Shown here: piece by piece, positions 20,602-29,775 of the stretch
Layout of the letters: the number at the start of each line of letters is the position of its first letter
How positions within the stretch are numbered: the first letter of the stretch is position 1
Assembly: GCF_013423785.1 (NCBI RefSeq)
Contig: NZ_CP058952.1
Coordinates: 62,001 to 126,000 of the forward strand
Direction of reading: 5' to 3'
Source: Chitinibacter fontanus
GTDB lineage: Bacteria; Pseudomonadota; Gammaproteobacteria; Burkholderiales; Chitinibacteraceae
Length of the DNA: 64,000 nucleotides
The notes under the pieces: generated by a model
The model's input: only the letters and a program-made list of their open reading frames with translations
The model's database searches: none
What the model was told of the DNA's origin: nothing
Made by a program: the position numbers and the translations under genes

Positions 20602-20616
20602 TCTCAGGGGCTCAGC

Positions 20617-22443
20617 ATGAATCGCTATCCGCTCTGGAAGTACATCCTTTTGATTGTCACACTGGTTGTGGCAACTTTGTACACCCTGCCTAATTTATTT
20701 GGTGAAAGTCCGGCTGTTCAGGTCTCTAGTGGTCGAGTCACCGTCAAAGTGACCGAATCCATGGTGGCTCAGGCAACGCAAATTGCCACTGCTGCTGGTG
20801 TAACACCGATCGACGCTTACTTTGAAGCGGGTTCAGTGAAGCTGCGCTTTAAAGACACCGACAGCCAAATCAAGGCCAAAGATGCGATTCAATCTGCCTT
20901 AGGTAGCGATTATGTCATTGCACTCAACTTGGTATCTGACACCCCAGCATGGCTAAGCAAATTAAACGCAAAACCAATGGTTTTGGGTCTGGACTTGCGC
21001 GGCGGCGTACATTTCCTGCTCGAAGTTGACATGAAAGCAGCGGTCGATAAAGCGCTGGAAAAAACTTCAGGTGATATTCGCCGTGAACTGAAAGCAAAAA
21101 AAGTACGCTACGGCAAAATCACCAAAGAGCGTGATCGTGTAGAAGTTCAATTACGTGATGCAGAAACGTTGGCTGCCGCTACTAAAGCTTTGCGCGATAC
21201 GCTGGCAAATCTGAAAGTTGAAAGCATCAGTGCCGATGGCAATTACAAGCTGGTTGTTACCTATCCCGAAACCGCACTGTTACAACTTAAAAATGATGCT
21301 GTAAAACAAAACATCACCACCTTACACAATCGCGTCAATGAACTTGGCGTGGCAGAGCCCGTGATCCAGCAACAAGGTGAAGGTCGGATTGTTGTGCAAT
21401 TGCCTGGCGTACAAGACACCGCCAAAGCCAAAGACATCCTGGGCCGCACGGCAACGCTGGAAGTACGTCTAGTAGAAGATGATCAAGCCAAACTGAGCGA
21501 AGCGCTCAATGGCAACGTACCCGTTGGTTATGAATTGATGACCGAGCGTCACAGCTCGGGCAAAAGCGTCCCTATCTTGGTTCGCAAAGAAGTTGAGCTT
21601 ACTGGTGAAAATATCAATGACGCGCAAGCGGGCTTTGATGATCACAATGCACCAGCAGTGCATTTGGGCTTAGATTCCACAGGCGCGACTATTTTCAAAG
21701 ACCTTACCCGCGAAAACGTCAATAAACGCATCGCGATGATCTTGATTGAAAAAGGTAAAGGCGAAGTTGTCACTGCACCAGTTGTGCGCGGTGAAATTGG
21801 CGGTGGCCGCGTACAAATTTCTGGCTCAATGGGCGTTGCCGAAGCCAATGATACAGCGTTGTTGTTGCGTGCCGGCTCTTTGGCGGCCCCAATGGAAATT
21901 GTAGAAGAGCGCACAATTGGCCCATCACTGGGTAAAGAAAACATCAGCAAAGGCTTCAACTCGACCCTGTACGGCTTTGCAGCCATTGCAATCTTCATGA
22001 TGATTTACTACCGCGTATTCGGCGTAGTATCAACGATCGCACTGGGCGCTAACCTCTTGTTCTTGATTGCTTTACTTTCATTGCTCGGTGTTACCTTGAC
22101 CCTACCAGGGATTGCAGCCATTGCACTGACTTTGGGTATGGCAATTGACTCCAACGTTTTGATTAATGAACGGGTGCGTGAAGAACTACGCGAGGGTCAA
22201 AGCCCACATATGGCTATTACGAATGGCTATAAACACGCGTTTGATACCATTTTGGATTCAAATATCACCACGCTAATCGCGGGTTTGGCACTACTGATCT
22301 TCGGTTCGGGTGCGGTACGAGGCTTTGCTTGGGTACACTGCCTAGGCATCATGACTTCTATGTTCAGCGCGGTGTTTGTATCCCGTGCTCTGATTAATCT
22401 GATCTACGGCCGTCGTCGCAACTTGACCACGCTTGCGGTGTAA
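20617..22443 (+). CDS. secD: Protein translocase subunit SecD
   Basis: This 608-residue inner-membrane RND-fold protein uses the proton motive force to help pull exported proteins through SecYEG. The first helix lies at residues 5-25. The D1 signature VLGLDLRGGVHFLLEV follows, then the large periplasmic domains P1 and head, and five further helices in the C-terminal third starting near residue 445 with the ALTLGMAIDSNVLINERVRE motif. ATG 20617 gives the usual MNRYPLWKYILL start; the frame is open to 20581 but runs through the hairpin. secF follows after 15 bases. Confidence 0.96.
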   Translation: MNRYPLWKYILLIVTLVVATLYTLPNLFGESPAVQVSSGRVTVKVTESMVAQATQIATAAGVTPIDAYFEAGSVKLRFKDTDSQIKAKDAIQSALGSDYVIALNLVSDTPAWLSKLNAKPMVLGLDLRGGVHFLLEVDMKAAVDKALEKTSGDIRRELKAKKVRYGKITKERDRVEVQLRDAETLAAATKALRDTLANLKVESISADGNYKLVVTYPETALLQLKNDAVKQNITTLHNRVNELGVAEPVIQQQGEGRIVVQLPGVQDTAKAKDILGRTATLEVRLVEDDQAKLSEALNGNVPVGYELMTERHSSGKSVPILVRKEVELTGENINDAQAGFDDHNAPAVHLGLDSTGATIFKDLTRENVNKRIAMILIEKGKGEVVTAPVVRGEIGGGRVQISGSMGVAEANDTALLLRAGSLAAPMEIVEERTIGPSLGKENISKGFNSTLYGFAAIAIFMMIYYRVFGVVSTIALGANLLFLIALLSLLGVTLTLPGIAAIALTLGMAIDSNVLINERVREELREGQSPHMAITNGYKHAFDTILDSNITTLIAGLALLIFGSGAVRGFAWVHCLGIMTSMFSAVFVSRALINLIYGRRRNLTTLAV

Positions 22444-22458
22444 GAGCGGGAGATAATA

Positions 22459-23397
22459 ATGATTGAATTTTTCCACGTAAAACGCGACATCCCGTTTATG
22501 AGCTATGGCAAGCTCACAACTGCCATCTCGCTAGGTACGTTTATTCTGGCCATTGTCTTCCTGATTAGTAAGGGCCTGAATTTCGGCGTTGAATTTACTG
22601 GTGGCACAGTCATGGAGCTGCGCTATCAGCAATCAGTAGAAATTAATCAGGTACGGCACGGCGTTGAAGGCCTGAAATACGGTGAAGTACAAGTTCAGTC
22701 TTTGGGCAGCACTAAAGACGTGATGGTACGAATTCCGAATATTCAGGGTAAAACCAGTGCGCAGTTATCCAATGAAGTGCTCGATAGCCTGAAAAAAGAA
22801 CGTGCGGATGTTGAACTGCGTAAAGTTGAATTCATTGGCCCTTCGGTCGGTGATGAACTCTTCACCCATGGTCTGACCGCATTAATTCTGGTCTGCGTTG
22901 GTATTGTGGCGTATCTGATGATTCGCTTTGAATGGCGTTTCGCTCTGTCAGCAATCATCGCCAATATGCACGACGTTGTCATTATTTTGGGCGTATTTGC
23001 ACTATTCCAATGGGAATTTAGTCTGACGGTATTAGCGGGTATCTTGGCGGTATTAGGTTACTCAGTGAATGAATCGGTGGTAGTTTTTGACCGAATTCGC
23101 GAGAACTTCCGCAAGCCAAATTTACGCGGCAAAACAGTGCCAGAAGTGATCGATAACGCCATTACAGCCACCATGAGCCGTACGATCATTACCCACGGCT
23201 CAACCGAGGCGATGGTACTGGCCATGCTATTATTCGGCGGCGCTGCCCTGCATGGCTTTGCGATGGCACTCACAATTGGTATTGTGTTTGGTATTTACTC
23301 ATCGGTTTTGGTTGCTTCACCACTGCTACTGATGTTTGGCGTGACTCGCGAACGCATGATTAAACCCGAGAAAATTAAAGAAGAAGCGGTCGTCTAA
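22459..23397 (+). CDS. secF: Protein translocase subunit SecF
   Basis: This 312-residue six-helix partner of SecD starts MIEFFHVKRDIPFM and has the D4-type GLNFGVEFTGGTVMELRY block after helix 1. The C-terminal bundle contains GYSVNESVVVFDRIRENFRK and a final helix cluster (AMALTIGIVFGIYSS). It completes the SecDF motor. A terminator with a perfect 18-bp palindrome follows at 23423-23448 and separates the operon from dedA. Confidence 0.96.
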   Translation: MIEFFHVKRDIPFMSYGKLTTAISLGTFILAIVFLISKGLNFGVEFTGGTVMELRYQQSVEINQVRHGVEGLKYGEVQVQSLGSTKDVMVRIPNIQGKTSAQLSNEVLDSLKKERADVELRKVEFIGPSVGDELFTHGLTALILVCVGIVAYLMIRFEWRFALSAIIANMHDVVIILGVFALFQWEFSLTVLAGILAVLGYSVNESVVVFDRIRENFRKPNLRGKTVPEVIDNAITATMSRTIITHGSTEAMVLAMLLFGGAALHGFAMALTIGIVFGIYSSVLVASPLLLMFGVTRERMIKPEKIKEEAVV

Positions 23398-23422
23398 GTT
23401 ATCATTACCGCCATCCAATCCA

Positions 23423-23448
23423 CGCCGACCATGGTCGGCGTTTTCTTT
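23423..23448 (+). terminator. Rho-independent terminator after secF
   Basis: The perfect palindrome CGCCGACCATGGTCGGCG (23423-23440) is followed by TTTTCTTT. It lies 25 bases past the secF stop and 12 bases before the dedA start, so dedA should have its own promoter or rely on read-through. Confidence 0.85.
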
Positions 23449-23459
23449 GAGAGCCAATC

Positions 23460-24101
23460 ATGGAATTTAATCCAATCGACATTTTCCTTCACCTAGATAT
23501 CTATCTGGCACAGTTAGTACAAAACTATGGCGTGTGGATTTACGCGATTTTATTTGCGGTTATTTTCTGCGAAACGGGCCTTATCGTAACGCCATTTTTA
23601 CCTGGTGATTCACTGCTTTTTGTTGCTGGGGCCGTTGCAGCACTTGGTGGAATGGATCCTTGGCTACTGGCCGCAACACTAGCGAGTGCTGCTATTTTGG
23701 GTGACAGCACCAACTATCTAATTGGCCGCACATTGGGTGAGAAGCTATTTAAAAATCCAAATTCCAAAATATTCCGCCGTGACTATCTAGAGCGCACCCA
23801 TGCTTTTTATGACAAACATGGTGGCAAAACGGTAACCCTAGCGCGGTTTATTCCAATTGTGCGCACCTTTGCCCCATTTGTAGCAGGGGTGGGCAAAATG
23901 CCATATAGCCGTTTTATAGCGTTCAGCATACTGGGCACCATTCTTTGGGTCGGCGGCTTGGTCACCTTGGGCTACTTCTTCGGTAATGTGGAATTTATTA
24001 AGAAAAACCTCTCTGTTATGGTGATTGGAATTGTGGCGATCTCATTTCTGCCCGTTTTTATGGAGTTTATTCGCCATAAAATGAATAAGGCTCAAGCATG
24101 A
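23460..24101 (+). CDS. DedA-family membrane protein
   Basis: This 213-residue protein has the DedA/VTT layout: hydrophobic helices at both ends, a re-entrant loop near FCETGLIVTPFLPGDSLLF (about residues 35-55) and the signature RFIPIVRTFAPFVAGVGKM (about 128-147) with its essential arginines. DedA proteins act in membrane-lipid homeostasis, including recycling of undecaprenyl phosphate for some members. Its TGA overlaps the bioC start (ATGA), although no functional tie to biotin synthesis is known. Confidence 0.92.
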   Translation: MEFNPIDIFLHLDIYLAQLVQNYGVWIYAILFAVIFCETGLIVTPFLPGDSLLFVAGAVAALGGMDPWLLAATLASAAILGDSTNYLIGRTLGEKLFKNPNSKIFRRDYLERTHAFYDKHGGKTVTLARFIPIVRTFAPFVAGVGKMPYSRFIAFSILGTILWVGGLVTLGYFFGNVEFIKKNLSVMVIGIVAISFLPVFMEFIRHKMNKAQA

Positions 24102-25000
24102 GCGAGCAATTTCACACACAAAAGCACGCAATACGAACATCGTTTGAAAAAGCTGCGCACAGCTATGATGCTGCCGCCGTTCTACAGCGAGAAATTGTAG
24201 ATCGCATGTTCGAACGGCTTGAGTTGATTCGCCTCAGCCCGCCGCGTGTGCTCGATGCAGGTAGCGGAACAGGCTACGCAGTACCAAAGTTACGGAGTCG
24301 CTTTACTGATGCACAAATCATCGAGCTCGATTTAGCGCATTCCATGCTGTCTGTTTCGCGGGAAAAGCAGTTAGGGACTGGCGTTAAAAAACTATTGAAG
24401 CGACTAAGCAGCACCACTCCGGCCCAAGTCTGTAGCGATATTGAACAACTGCCTTTTGCGGATAATTCGCTCGACATGATCTGGTCAAGCCTCACTCTGC
24501 AATGGTGCAATACCCCAGATGCGGCTTTCGCAGAATTTCAGCGCGTGCTTAAGCCCGGGGGACTGCTGATGTTCGCTACACTAGGGCCCGATACATTAAA
24601 AGAATTACGCAGTGCTTTTGCTGGCATTGATGGTTATGAACACGTGAATCAGTTCATTGATATGCATGACCTCGGTGACGCCTTGATTACGCAAGGTTTC
24701 GCCACACCGGTGATGGATATGGAATACTTAACCTTAACCTACCAAGACGCTAAATCCGTCATGCAAGATTTGAAAGGGATTGGCGCACACAACACTATGC
24801 AAGGTCGTAGAACTGGCATGTTTGGCAAAGCCGCTTGGCAACAAGTGCAGACCCAATATGAAGTATTACGCCGAGATGGCAAATTACCGTGCACCTACGA
24901 AGTCATTTATGGACATGCGTGGAAAAATGACCGCCCGCGCCCGCAAGGTGTACGCCCCGATGGCAGCCAAATCATTGAATTTCGTCCACGGAATAGCTAA
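24098..25000 (+). CDS. bioC: Malonyl-ACP O-methyltransferase
   Basis: This 300-residue class I SAM-dependent methyltransferase has motif I VLDAGSGTGY (residues 51-60) and a conserved ADNSLDMIWSSLTLQW stretch typical of BioC. It methylates malonyl-ACP so that the fatty-acid machinery can make the pimeloyl moiety of biotin. The ATG overlaps the dedA stop, and its TAA shares a base with bioD (TAATG), so bioC and bioD are coupled. Other bio genes (bioF, bioA, bioB, bioH) are not in the window. Confidence 0.93.
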   Translation: MSEQFHTQKHAIRTSFEKAAHSYDAAAVLQREIVDRMFERLELIRLSPPRVLDAGSGTGYAVPKLRSRFTDAQIIELDLAHSMLSVSREKQLGTGVKKLLKRLSSTTPAQVCSDIEQLPFADNSLDMIWSSLTLQWCNTPDAAFAEFQRVLKPGGLLMFATLGPDTLKELRSAFAGIDGYEHVNQFIDMHDLGDALITQGFATPVMDMEYLTLTYQDAKSVMQDLKGIGAHNTMQGRRTGMFGKAAWQQVQTQYEVLRRDGKLPCTYEVIYGHAWKNDRPRPQGVRPDGSQIIEFRPRNS

Positions 25001-25692
25001 TGGCGATCGCATCACGATATTTCATTACCGGTACCGATACCGAAGTTGGTAAAACAATCGCGACCGTTCAACTACTGCGTAGCCTGAACCAGAACAATAT
25101 ACCTGCCATTGGTATGAAGCCAGCAGCCTCTGGTTGCTTGGCTCAGGGCGATATACTAATCAATGAAGATGTCGAACTCCAGCGTGCAGCTAGCCCGATT
25201 GATGCCCCACTGGACTTAGTCAGCCCGTATCGTTTCCTTCCCGCAATTTCACCTCACCTTGCAGCACAAGAAGCAGGTATTGCAATCGACCTTCATCACC
25301 TGGTGCAATGTGCAGCCGATTTGCAAAATTACGCTCAAACCGTAATTATTGAAGGCGCGGGGGGCTGGTTTGCACCACTGAGCGACTCAGAATACATCGC
25401 CGATTTAGCTATTGCATTAAAAGCCCCGGTTATTCTGGTAGTTGGCATGCGCCTGGGCTGCATCAATCATGCACTCCTCACTGCACAAGCCATCAACCAA
25501 GCAGGCCTACAATTAGCAGGGTGGATTGCAAACTGCATCGATCCGCAGATGGCTCGCTATGGCGAAAACTTGGCCTATCTAAAAGCCAATCTAGCTGCAC
25601 CATTACTAGATGAGATCTTACATTCACCTAATGCAGCAACTGGTTGTCTCAATCCGCAAGCAATTACACGGCTAAAATTGCAGAACGTGTAA
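25000..25692 (+). CDS. bioD: ATP-dependent dethiobiotin synthetase
   Basis: This 230-residue enzyme closes the ureido ring of dethiobiotin from 7,8-diaminopelargonate, carbon dioxide and ATP. The P-loop GTDTEVGKT lies at residues 11-19, the substrate-binding KPAASG follows at about residue 40, and IIEGAGGWFAPL is the conserved Mg-binding loop. It starts inside the bioC stop. A 42-base gap separates it from the SCO gene, with no hairpin. Confidence 0.94.
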   Translation: MAIASRYFITGTDTEVGKTIATVQLLRSLNQNNIPAIGMKPAASGCLAQGDILINEDVELQRAASPIDAPLDLVSPYRFLPAISPHLAAQEAGIAIDLHHLVQCAADLQNYAQTVIIEGAGGWFAPLSDSEYIADLAIALKAPVILVVGMRLGCINHALLTAQAINQAGLQLAGWIANCIDPQMARYGENLAYLKANLAAPLLDEILHSPNAATGCLNPQAITRLKLQNV

Positions 25693-25734
25693 TCCTCACA
25701 TACCATCTAATTAACCAGTTTTAATTGCTCACGA

Positions 25735-26310
25735 ATGAATTCAATTGTCCGCGGCTGTTTAATATTAATTGCTACCATACTGCTCAATGCCTGTAGTAAG
25801 CCTGAATTTCAGGGTAGCGACATCAGTGAAGCAAATATCGGCTCAGGTTTTGAGCTCATTGATATGCATGGGCAAAAACGCACTTTGGCAGATTTTCAAG
25901 GGAAAGTCAGCGTGCTGTTCTTTGGCTATACCTCGTGCCCTGATGTGTGCCCTACTACCTTGGCAGAATTGCGCACAAGTATGGCTGCACTAGGGGCGAA
26001 AGCCAAAGAGGTGCAAGTATTATTTGTCAGCGTAGATCCAGAGCGCGACACTCCTGCTTTACTATCGCAATATGTGCCCGCATTTCATCCCAGTTTTATC
26101 GGTTTAACCGGCTCAAAAACACAAATTGATACTGCGGTGAAAAATTATCACGCTGTTTATCAAAAACAGGGTAAAGATAAAAACTATACCGTCGATCATA
26201 CTGCAGGGAGCTATTTAATTGACCGTCAGGGTAAAACCCGAGTATTGATTAATTACGGCGCAGGTGCAGCCACCTTTACACACGACATCCAATTACTGCT
26301 GGCTGAATAA
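25735..26310 (+). CDS. SCO1/SenC-family copper chaperone lipoprotein
   Basis: This 191-residue thioredoxin-fold lipoprotein has lipobox LLNAC (lipidated Cys20). The copper-binding cysteines are in CPDVC (Cys68 and Cys72), with a distal histidine at 155 in VDHTAGSYL. SCO proteins deliver copper to the CuA site of cytochrome c oxidase or act as periplasmic thiol reductants. It has no oxidase neighbours here. The PilZ gene follows after three bases, probably in the same transcript. Confidence 0.92.
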   Translation: MNSIVRGCLILIATILLNACSKPEFQGSDISEANIGSGFELIDMHGQKRTLADFQGKVSVLFFGYTSCPDVCPTTLAELRTSMAALGAKAKEVQVLFVSVDPERDTPALLSQYVPAFHPSFIGLTGSKTQIDTAVKNYHAVYQKQGKDKNYTVDHTAGSYLIDRQGKTRVLINYGAGAATFTHDIQLLLAE

Positions 26311-26313
26311 AGA

Positions 26314-27078
26314 ATGAGCGAAGAAATTGCAGTGGGCCCTAGCCCAATTCACTCCGAATTAGATATTGCGCCCTATCTGCTGAAAACGCCGATGGAAATC
26401 GCTTATGTATTGCGGATGCTGGAACAAAACAATACCAATATCGCTGTCTATTTTAATGCCGGAAAAGACATGATGCTAACGCGCATACTCAGCGTTGATG
26501 GCAAGGCTAAGCAGTTTGTTTTTGATATTGGTGGCCACGAGCCAAGTAATAGAGAAATACTCAACGCGCCCAAACTGCTATTTGTCACCGACCTTGATGG
26601 TGTAAAGATTCAGTTTAGCATTAGCACACCGACTAGATCTCAACTGGAAGGTAAGCCCGCCTTTCTCAGCGCCTTGCCCGCCGACCTAGTGAAATTGCAG
26701 CGAAGAGAGTTTTATCGGCTAACCACACCAATTACAACCCCCTACACGATCACTTTACAACCTGCCAACCAAGCCAGCCTCACTTTAGATGTGCATGATA
26801 TATCTCTGGGTGGACTCGGGATTTGGCTCAAACATGACGAACAGCAAAAATTGTTCGAGCTTGGTAGTTTAATTCATAAAGCCACATTGGATTTGGGGCC
26901 TGCAGGCAGGTTTCAGGCAGATCTAGAAATCCGCAATCTTCATCCAGTGAGCCTCAAGCAAGGCATTAGTCGATTTATGCTAGGCGTAAAATTTGCCGAA
27001 TTATCACGCGCTAGTGAATCAATGCTGCAAAAGCTGATTGTGCAGCTTGAGCGAGAAAAGAAAGCCTTAACAGGCTAA
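26314..27078 (+). CDS. ycgR: PilZ-domain flagellar brake protein, YcgR family
   Basis: This 254-residue protein has an N-terminal YcgR domain (about 20-120) and a C-terminal PilZ domain. The c-di-GMP-binding residues are visible: R130-R131...R135 (QRREFYR) and D162-I-S-x-G-G (DISLGG). On binding c-di-GMP, such proteins interact with the flagellar motor and slow swimming. The location next to the filament cluster at 28285-34951 fits, though it is on the opposite strand and in a different transcript. A 49-bp hairpin element lies six bases beyond the stop. Confidence 0.92.
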   Translation: MSEEIAVGPSPIHSELDIAPYLLKTPMEIAYVLRMLEQNNTNIAVYFNAGKDMMLTRILSVDGKAKQFVFDIGGHEPSNREILNAPKLLFVTDLDGVKIQFSISTPTRSQLEGKPAFLSALPADLVKLQRREFYRLTTPITTPYTITLQPANQASLTLDVHDISLGGLGIWLKHDEQQKLFELGSLIHKATLDLGPAGRFQADLEIRNLHPVSLKQGISRFMLGVKFAELSRASESMLQKLIVQLEREKKALTG

Positions 27079-27084
27079 AACACT

Positions 27085-27133
27085 GGGTATATCTTGCAAC
27101 ATCAGAGAACAACTGAGCTTACAAAATATACCC
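27085..27133. repeat. 49-bp 21-7-21 hairpin element, copy A
   Basis: The left arm (27085-27105) begins GGGTATATCTTG and the right arm (27113-27133) ends CAAAATATACCC; 17 of 21 positions pair around a seven-base loop (AGAACAA). It fills the gap between convergent ycgR and the MFS gene, six bases from each stop. Copies B (59334-59382) and C (63081-63129) have the same length, the same RGGTAT/ATACCY ends and the same setting. There is no T run, so it is not a standard terminator. Confidence 0.7.
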
Positions 27134-27139
27134 TGCAAA

Positions 27140-28285
27140 TTATTCCCAATTTATTTTGGGGGTGAGCACTGCAATCAATACCGCAGCCAATGCGACTAGA
27201 CCCATCCCCCAGCTCAAATTCGTCTCGTGAGCCACAAAGCCGATCATCGGCGGCCCCATTAACGCTCCAATTGAGCCCATAGTTGTCACAGCCGCCAGCG
27301 CCACCGCACCATGTTTAGCTGCGGCTGCGTATACACATGGTGACACGGCAGCCATGCCCAAACCTACCAAAGCAAAACCGAGCAATGCCGGAATAAGCCC
27401 GCCAATGAGCAATGCTGTAAAAAGGCCTACTCCAGATATAACGCCTCCCCACAGTAGCATCTTCGGTGCGCCAAACCGAGTGCGCCAACCATCGCCAAAC
27501 CAGCGGGCAATAAACATTGTTACAGAAAAGAAAGCAATCCCTAGTGGCACCCACTGCAGGCTGGCGCCAACTACATCTTTCAAATAGAGGGCAGACCAGT
27601 CGGACATTGAGCCTTCAACAATTGTGCCGCACAATGCCATCAGCCCCAACCAGAGCGCAATACCAGTCGGCAAAGCAAACCTCTTTCCGTTGCCTTGCTC
27701 TTGCTTGTCTAACAAGAGATGTCCAATCGAAATTGCAACCGCGAACCACAAAATGATCGCTGCGCTTAAAAAATGCCATAAAACCACATCGGAAATAAAT
27801 GTCATCGCGGATGCAAAAAGAGCCGCAGCCAATCCACCCAGACTAAACACTGCGTGCAAACGGGACATAATGGCCTGTTTTCCAACCGTTTCAGCCTTGA
27901 CTCCCTGTGCATTCATGCCGACATTAAGCAGGCTGGCCAGTACGCCCTCGAACACCATCACCAGCAACGCGGTAGGATAATTAGGAGCTAATGCTAATCC
28001 AATCAACACCAGTGGCAACAAGCCACCAGCAATCATGCACGCCATTTTGGACCCAAATTTGTGCAATACACTGGCTGTGATTGGAAATGAAAAAACCGCA
28101 CCCAGCCCACTAGCCAATAATAAAAAGCCGACCTCTGCGGTACTTAGCCCCAGCTGTACTTTCAGGGCGGGGATTCGTGAAGCCCAAGTACCAAAATTAA
28201 AGCCCAAAACTAGAAAAAGAGTGGCAATAGCAAGTTGGGTGCGTCGAATTGAAGAAACAGCAGTTTGCGTAGAGTGAGGGCTCAC
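27140..28285 (-). CDS. MFS transporter, YbjJ-like
   Basis: This 381-residue major facilitator has about twelve membrane helices. The N-terminal helix segment FNFGTWASRIPALKVQLGLS resembles the YbjJ/fucose-permease-like group, and the A-motif loop appears as LHKFGSKMA. The start is GTG at 28285, which overlaps the fhlB stop (GTGA), so this transporter is translationally tied to the last gene of the flagellar cluster. The substrate is unknown. The combination is odd, and it could simply have been captured at the operon end. Confidence 0.85.
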   Translation of the reverse strand: MSPHSTQTAVSSIRRTQLAIATLFLVLGFNFGTWASRIPALKVQLGLSTAEVGFLLLASGLGAVFSFPITASVLHKFGSKMACMIAGGLLPLVLIGLALAPNYPTALLVMVFEGVLASLLNVGMNAQGVKAETVGKQAIMSRLHAVFSLGGLAAALFASAMTFISDVVLWHFLSAAIILWFAVAISIGHLLLDKQEQGNGKRFALPTGIALWLGLMALCGTIVEGSMSDWSALYLKDVVGASLQWVPLGIAFFSVTMFIARWFGDGWRTRFGAPKMLLWGGVISGVGLFTALLIGGLIPALLGFALVGLGMAAVSPCVYAAAAKHGAVALAAVTTMGSIGALMGPPMIGFVAHETNLSWGMGLVALAAVLIAVLTPKINWE

Positions 28286-28638
28286 AAAAGATCCGAATGG
28301 TGAGTATCCGACACCACTGAGTTTTCCTGAGTAGTTTCGGACAAATAACTAAAATCCGGAGCGGCAATATCTTCACCGCGCTCCAGCATATAAATAAAGG
28401 CCAACAATTCTGCCACAGCTCGATACAGTTGAGGAGGAATCTGACTATCCAAATCAACTTGCATCAGTAAAGCCACCATTTCTGGTGAGTCATGCACAAA
28501 AATGCCCGCTTCCCTAGCTTTCTCAATAATTTTTTCGGCCAGCATGCCTTTACCTTTCGCAACCACACGTGGAGCTGCGCTACCTTCACGATATGCAAGG
28601 GCAATGGCCTGAGATCTTTTCGCGGTTTTATCGCTCAT
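28282..28638 (-). CDS. FhlB, FlhB C-terminal-domain-like flagellar protein
   Basis: This 118-residue protein resembles only the cytoplasmic C-terminal domain of the export-switch protein FlhB: APRVVAKGKGMLAEKIIEKA, then GIFVHDSPEMVALLMQVDLDSQIPPQLYRAVAELLAFIY. The NPTH autocleavage site and the membrane part are missing, as is usual for FhlB proteins, which can stand in for the FlhB C-terminal fragment. Two adjacent ATGs (28641, 28638) are possible; both lie inside the end of the upstream gene, so translation is coupled. GTG of the MFS gene overlaps its stop. Confidence 0.85.
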   Translation of the reverse strand: MSDKTAKRSQAIALAYREGSAAPRVVAKGKGMLAEKIIEKAREAGIFVHDSPEMVALLMQVDLDSQIPPQLYRAVAELLAFIYMLERGEDIAAPDFSYLSETTQENSVVSDTHHSDLL

Positions 28639-29773
28639 CATCGCCTCGATGTACCAAGGCCGAAGACAATTTAAGGCCAGCGGCTTCAAATCGTGCCAAT
28701 AATGCAGGCTGCTGCGCCTTCAATAAGTTGAGCGTTGATTCATTTAAAGCCTGAAAGCGCAGATGAAAGCCATCTGGTTTTAGCTGGGCAATAACTCCCA
28801 GTTCCCCTAGCCTCGGTAGCGAGAGCTGTAAGCTAGTTTGCCACTGAGGTACTAGCTCCACTTCAGCCTCTGAGTGCGATCGCTCTTCATTGTGCTGAAT
28901 CTGCCAAAGTAAATCTTGATTCGGCCACGCCTGCCCCTGCCAAATCAGGGGCTTATTTTCAATCAAATCCAACTGCTGACGTACAATTTGCTGTAAATGC
29001 GCTTCATCAATGGAGGGCATTTTTGCCGCAGCATGACCATTGAGCGCGAATTTAGAGTCTGTAAATTCAGCTTTGTTTGAAGTAGTGGCTTGCTCCTCGC
29101 TTAAAAGATGCGCATTGACTTCTATCTTTCCAATCGAGCTGCTTGCTTGTTGCTCTGACTGTGAGGCAAGGTTGCTTGGTGACATTGTTAGCAAAGACTC
29201 TGGCGTCACAAAGGCTTTTGATTCCATTTGCAGTGCTGGCAAGGTGCGCTCACCGGCCACCCATTGCGCTTGATGCGACTCATAAAATAAGCCGCTTTGA
29301 CCTAGACGATTTGCCAATTGCGACGCTAATTGTACTGGTTCAGGCTTACCGGTAAATAGGGGTAGCGATTGCTTGAGTGACTCTACCTCTGCCGGATCAC
29401 TATTTTGCAACAGCTCACCGATCATTACCGCGCCTTTGCTTAAACCGACTCGCGCATCTTGGTTCAAAGCTGTTGTTGCAGGCTGATTTGGCGCAGTGTT
29501 GAGTTGGAAGGTTAATTGCGGATTTTTACTCAGAACGGTCAGTTCAAACTGCTGCCCTGGTTGGGTATTGCGCGGTAGATTCAGATCAAGCAACTGATCT
29601 TTGATTAAAACTAGGAAACGCCCATTATTAAGCTGATTGGTCACAACCGCCTGTACTTTTTCGCCGACAGTGAGTCTTACATCATCTGGAGATACTCGTA
29701 CGGAATCGATCAAGCCCTGCTGTGCACGGACAAAATTGCCAATGAGCGTTGTGGAAGTATTCCCGGGTAACAT
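28628..29773 (-). CDS. FliK-like flagellar hook-length control protein
   Basis: This 381-residue protein is rich in Gln and Ser in its middle section. The C-terminal part (about residues 270-381) has the FliK-type pattern ending in GELGVIAQLKPDGFHLRFQA and then ALLARFEAAGLKLSSALVH. FliK measures hook length and triggers the switch from hook to filament export. The N-terminal part resembles a beta-rich domain (VRLTVGEKVQAVVTNQL) rather than classical FliK, so this may be a divergent or second FliK. It ends overlapping fhlB, which would fit with joint action on the export gate. Confidence 0.7.
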   Translation of the reverse strand: MLPGNTSTTLIGNFVRAQQGLIDSVRVSPDDVRLTVGEKVQAVVTNQLNNGRFLVLIKDQLLDLNLPRNTQPGQQFELTVLSKNPQLTFQLNTAPNQPATTALNQDARVGLSKGAVMIGELLQNSDPAEVESLKQSLPLFTGKPEPVQLASQLANRLGQSGLFYESHQAQWVAGERTLPALQMESKAFVTPESLLTMSPSNLASQSEQQASSSIGKIEVNAHLLSEEQATTSNKAEFTDSKFALNGHAAAKMPSIDEAHLQQIVRQQLDLIENKPLIWQGQAWPNQDLLWQIQHNEERSHSEAEVELVPQWQTSLQLSLPRLGELGVIAQLKPDGFHLRFQALNESTLNLLKAQQPALLARFEAAGLKLSSALVHRGDDER

Positions 29774-29775
29774 AA

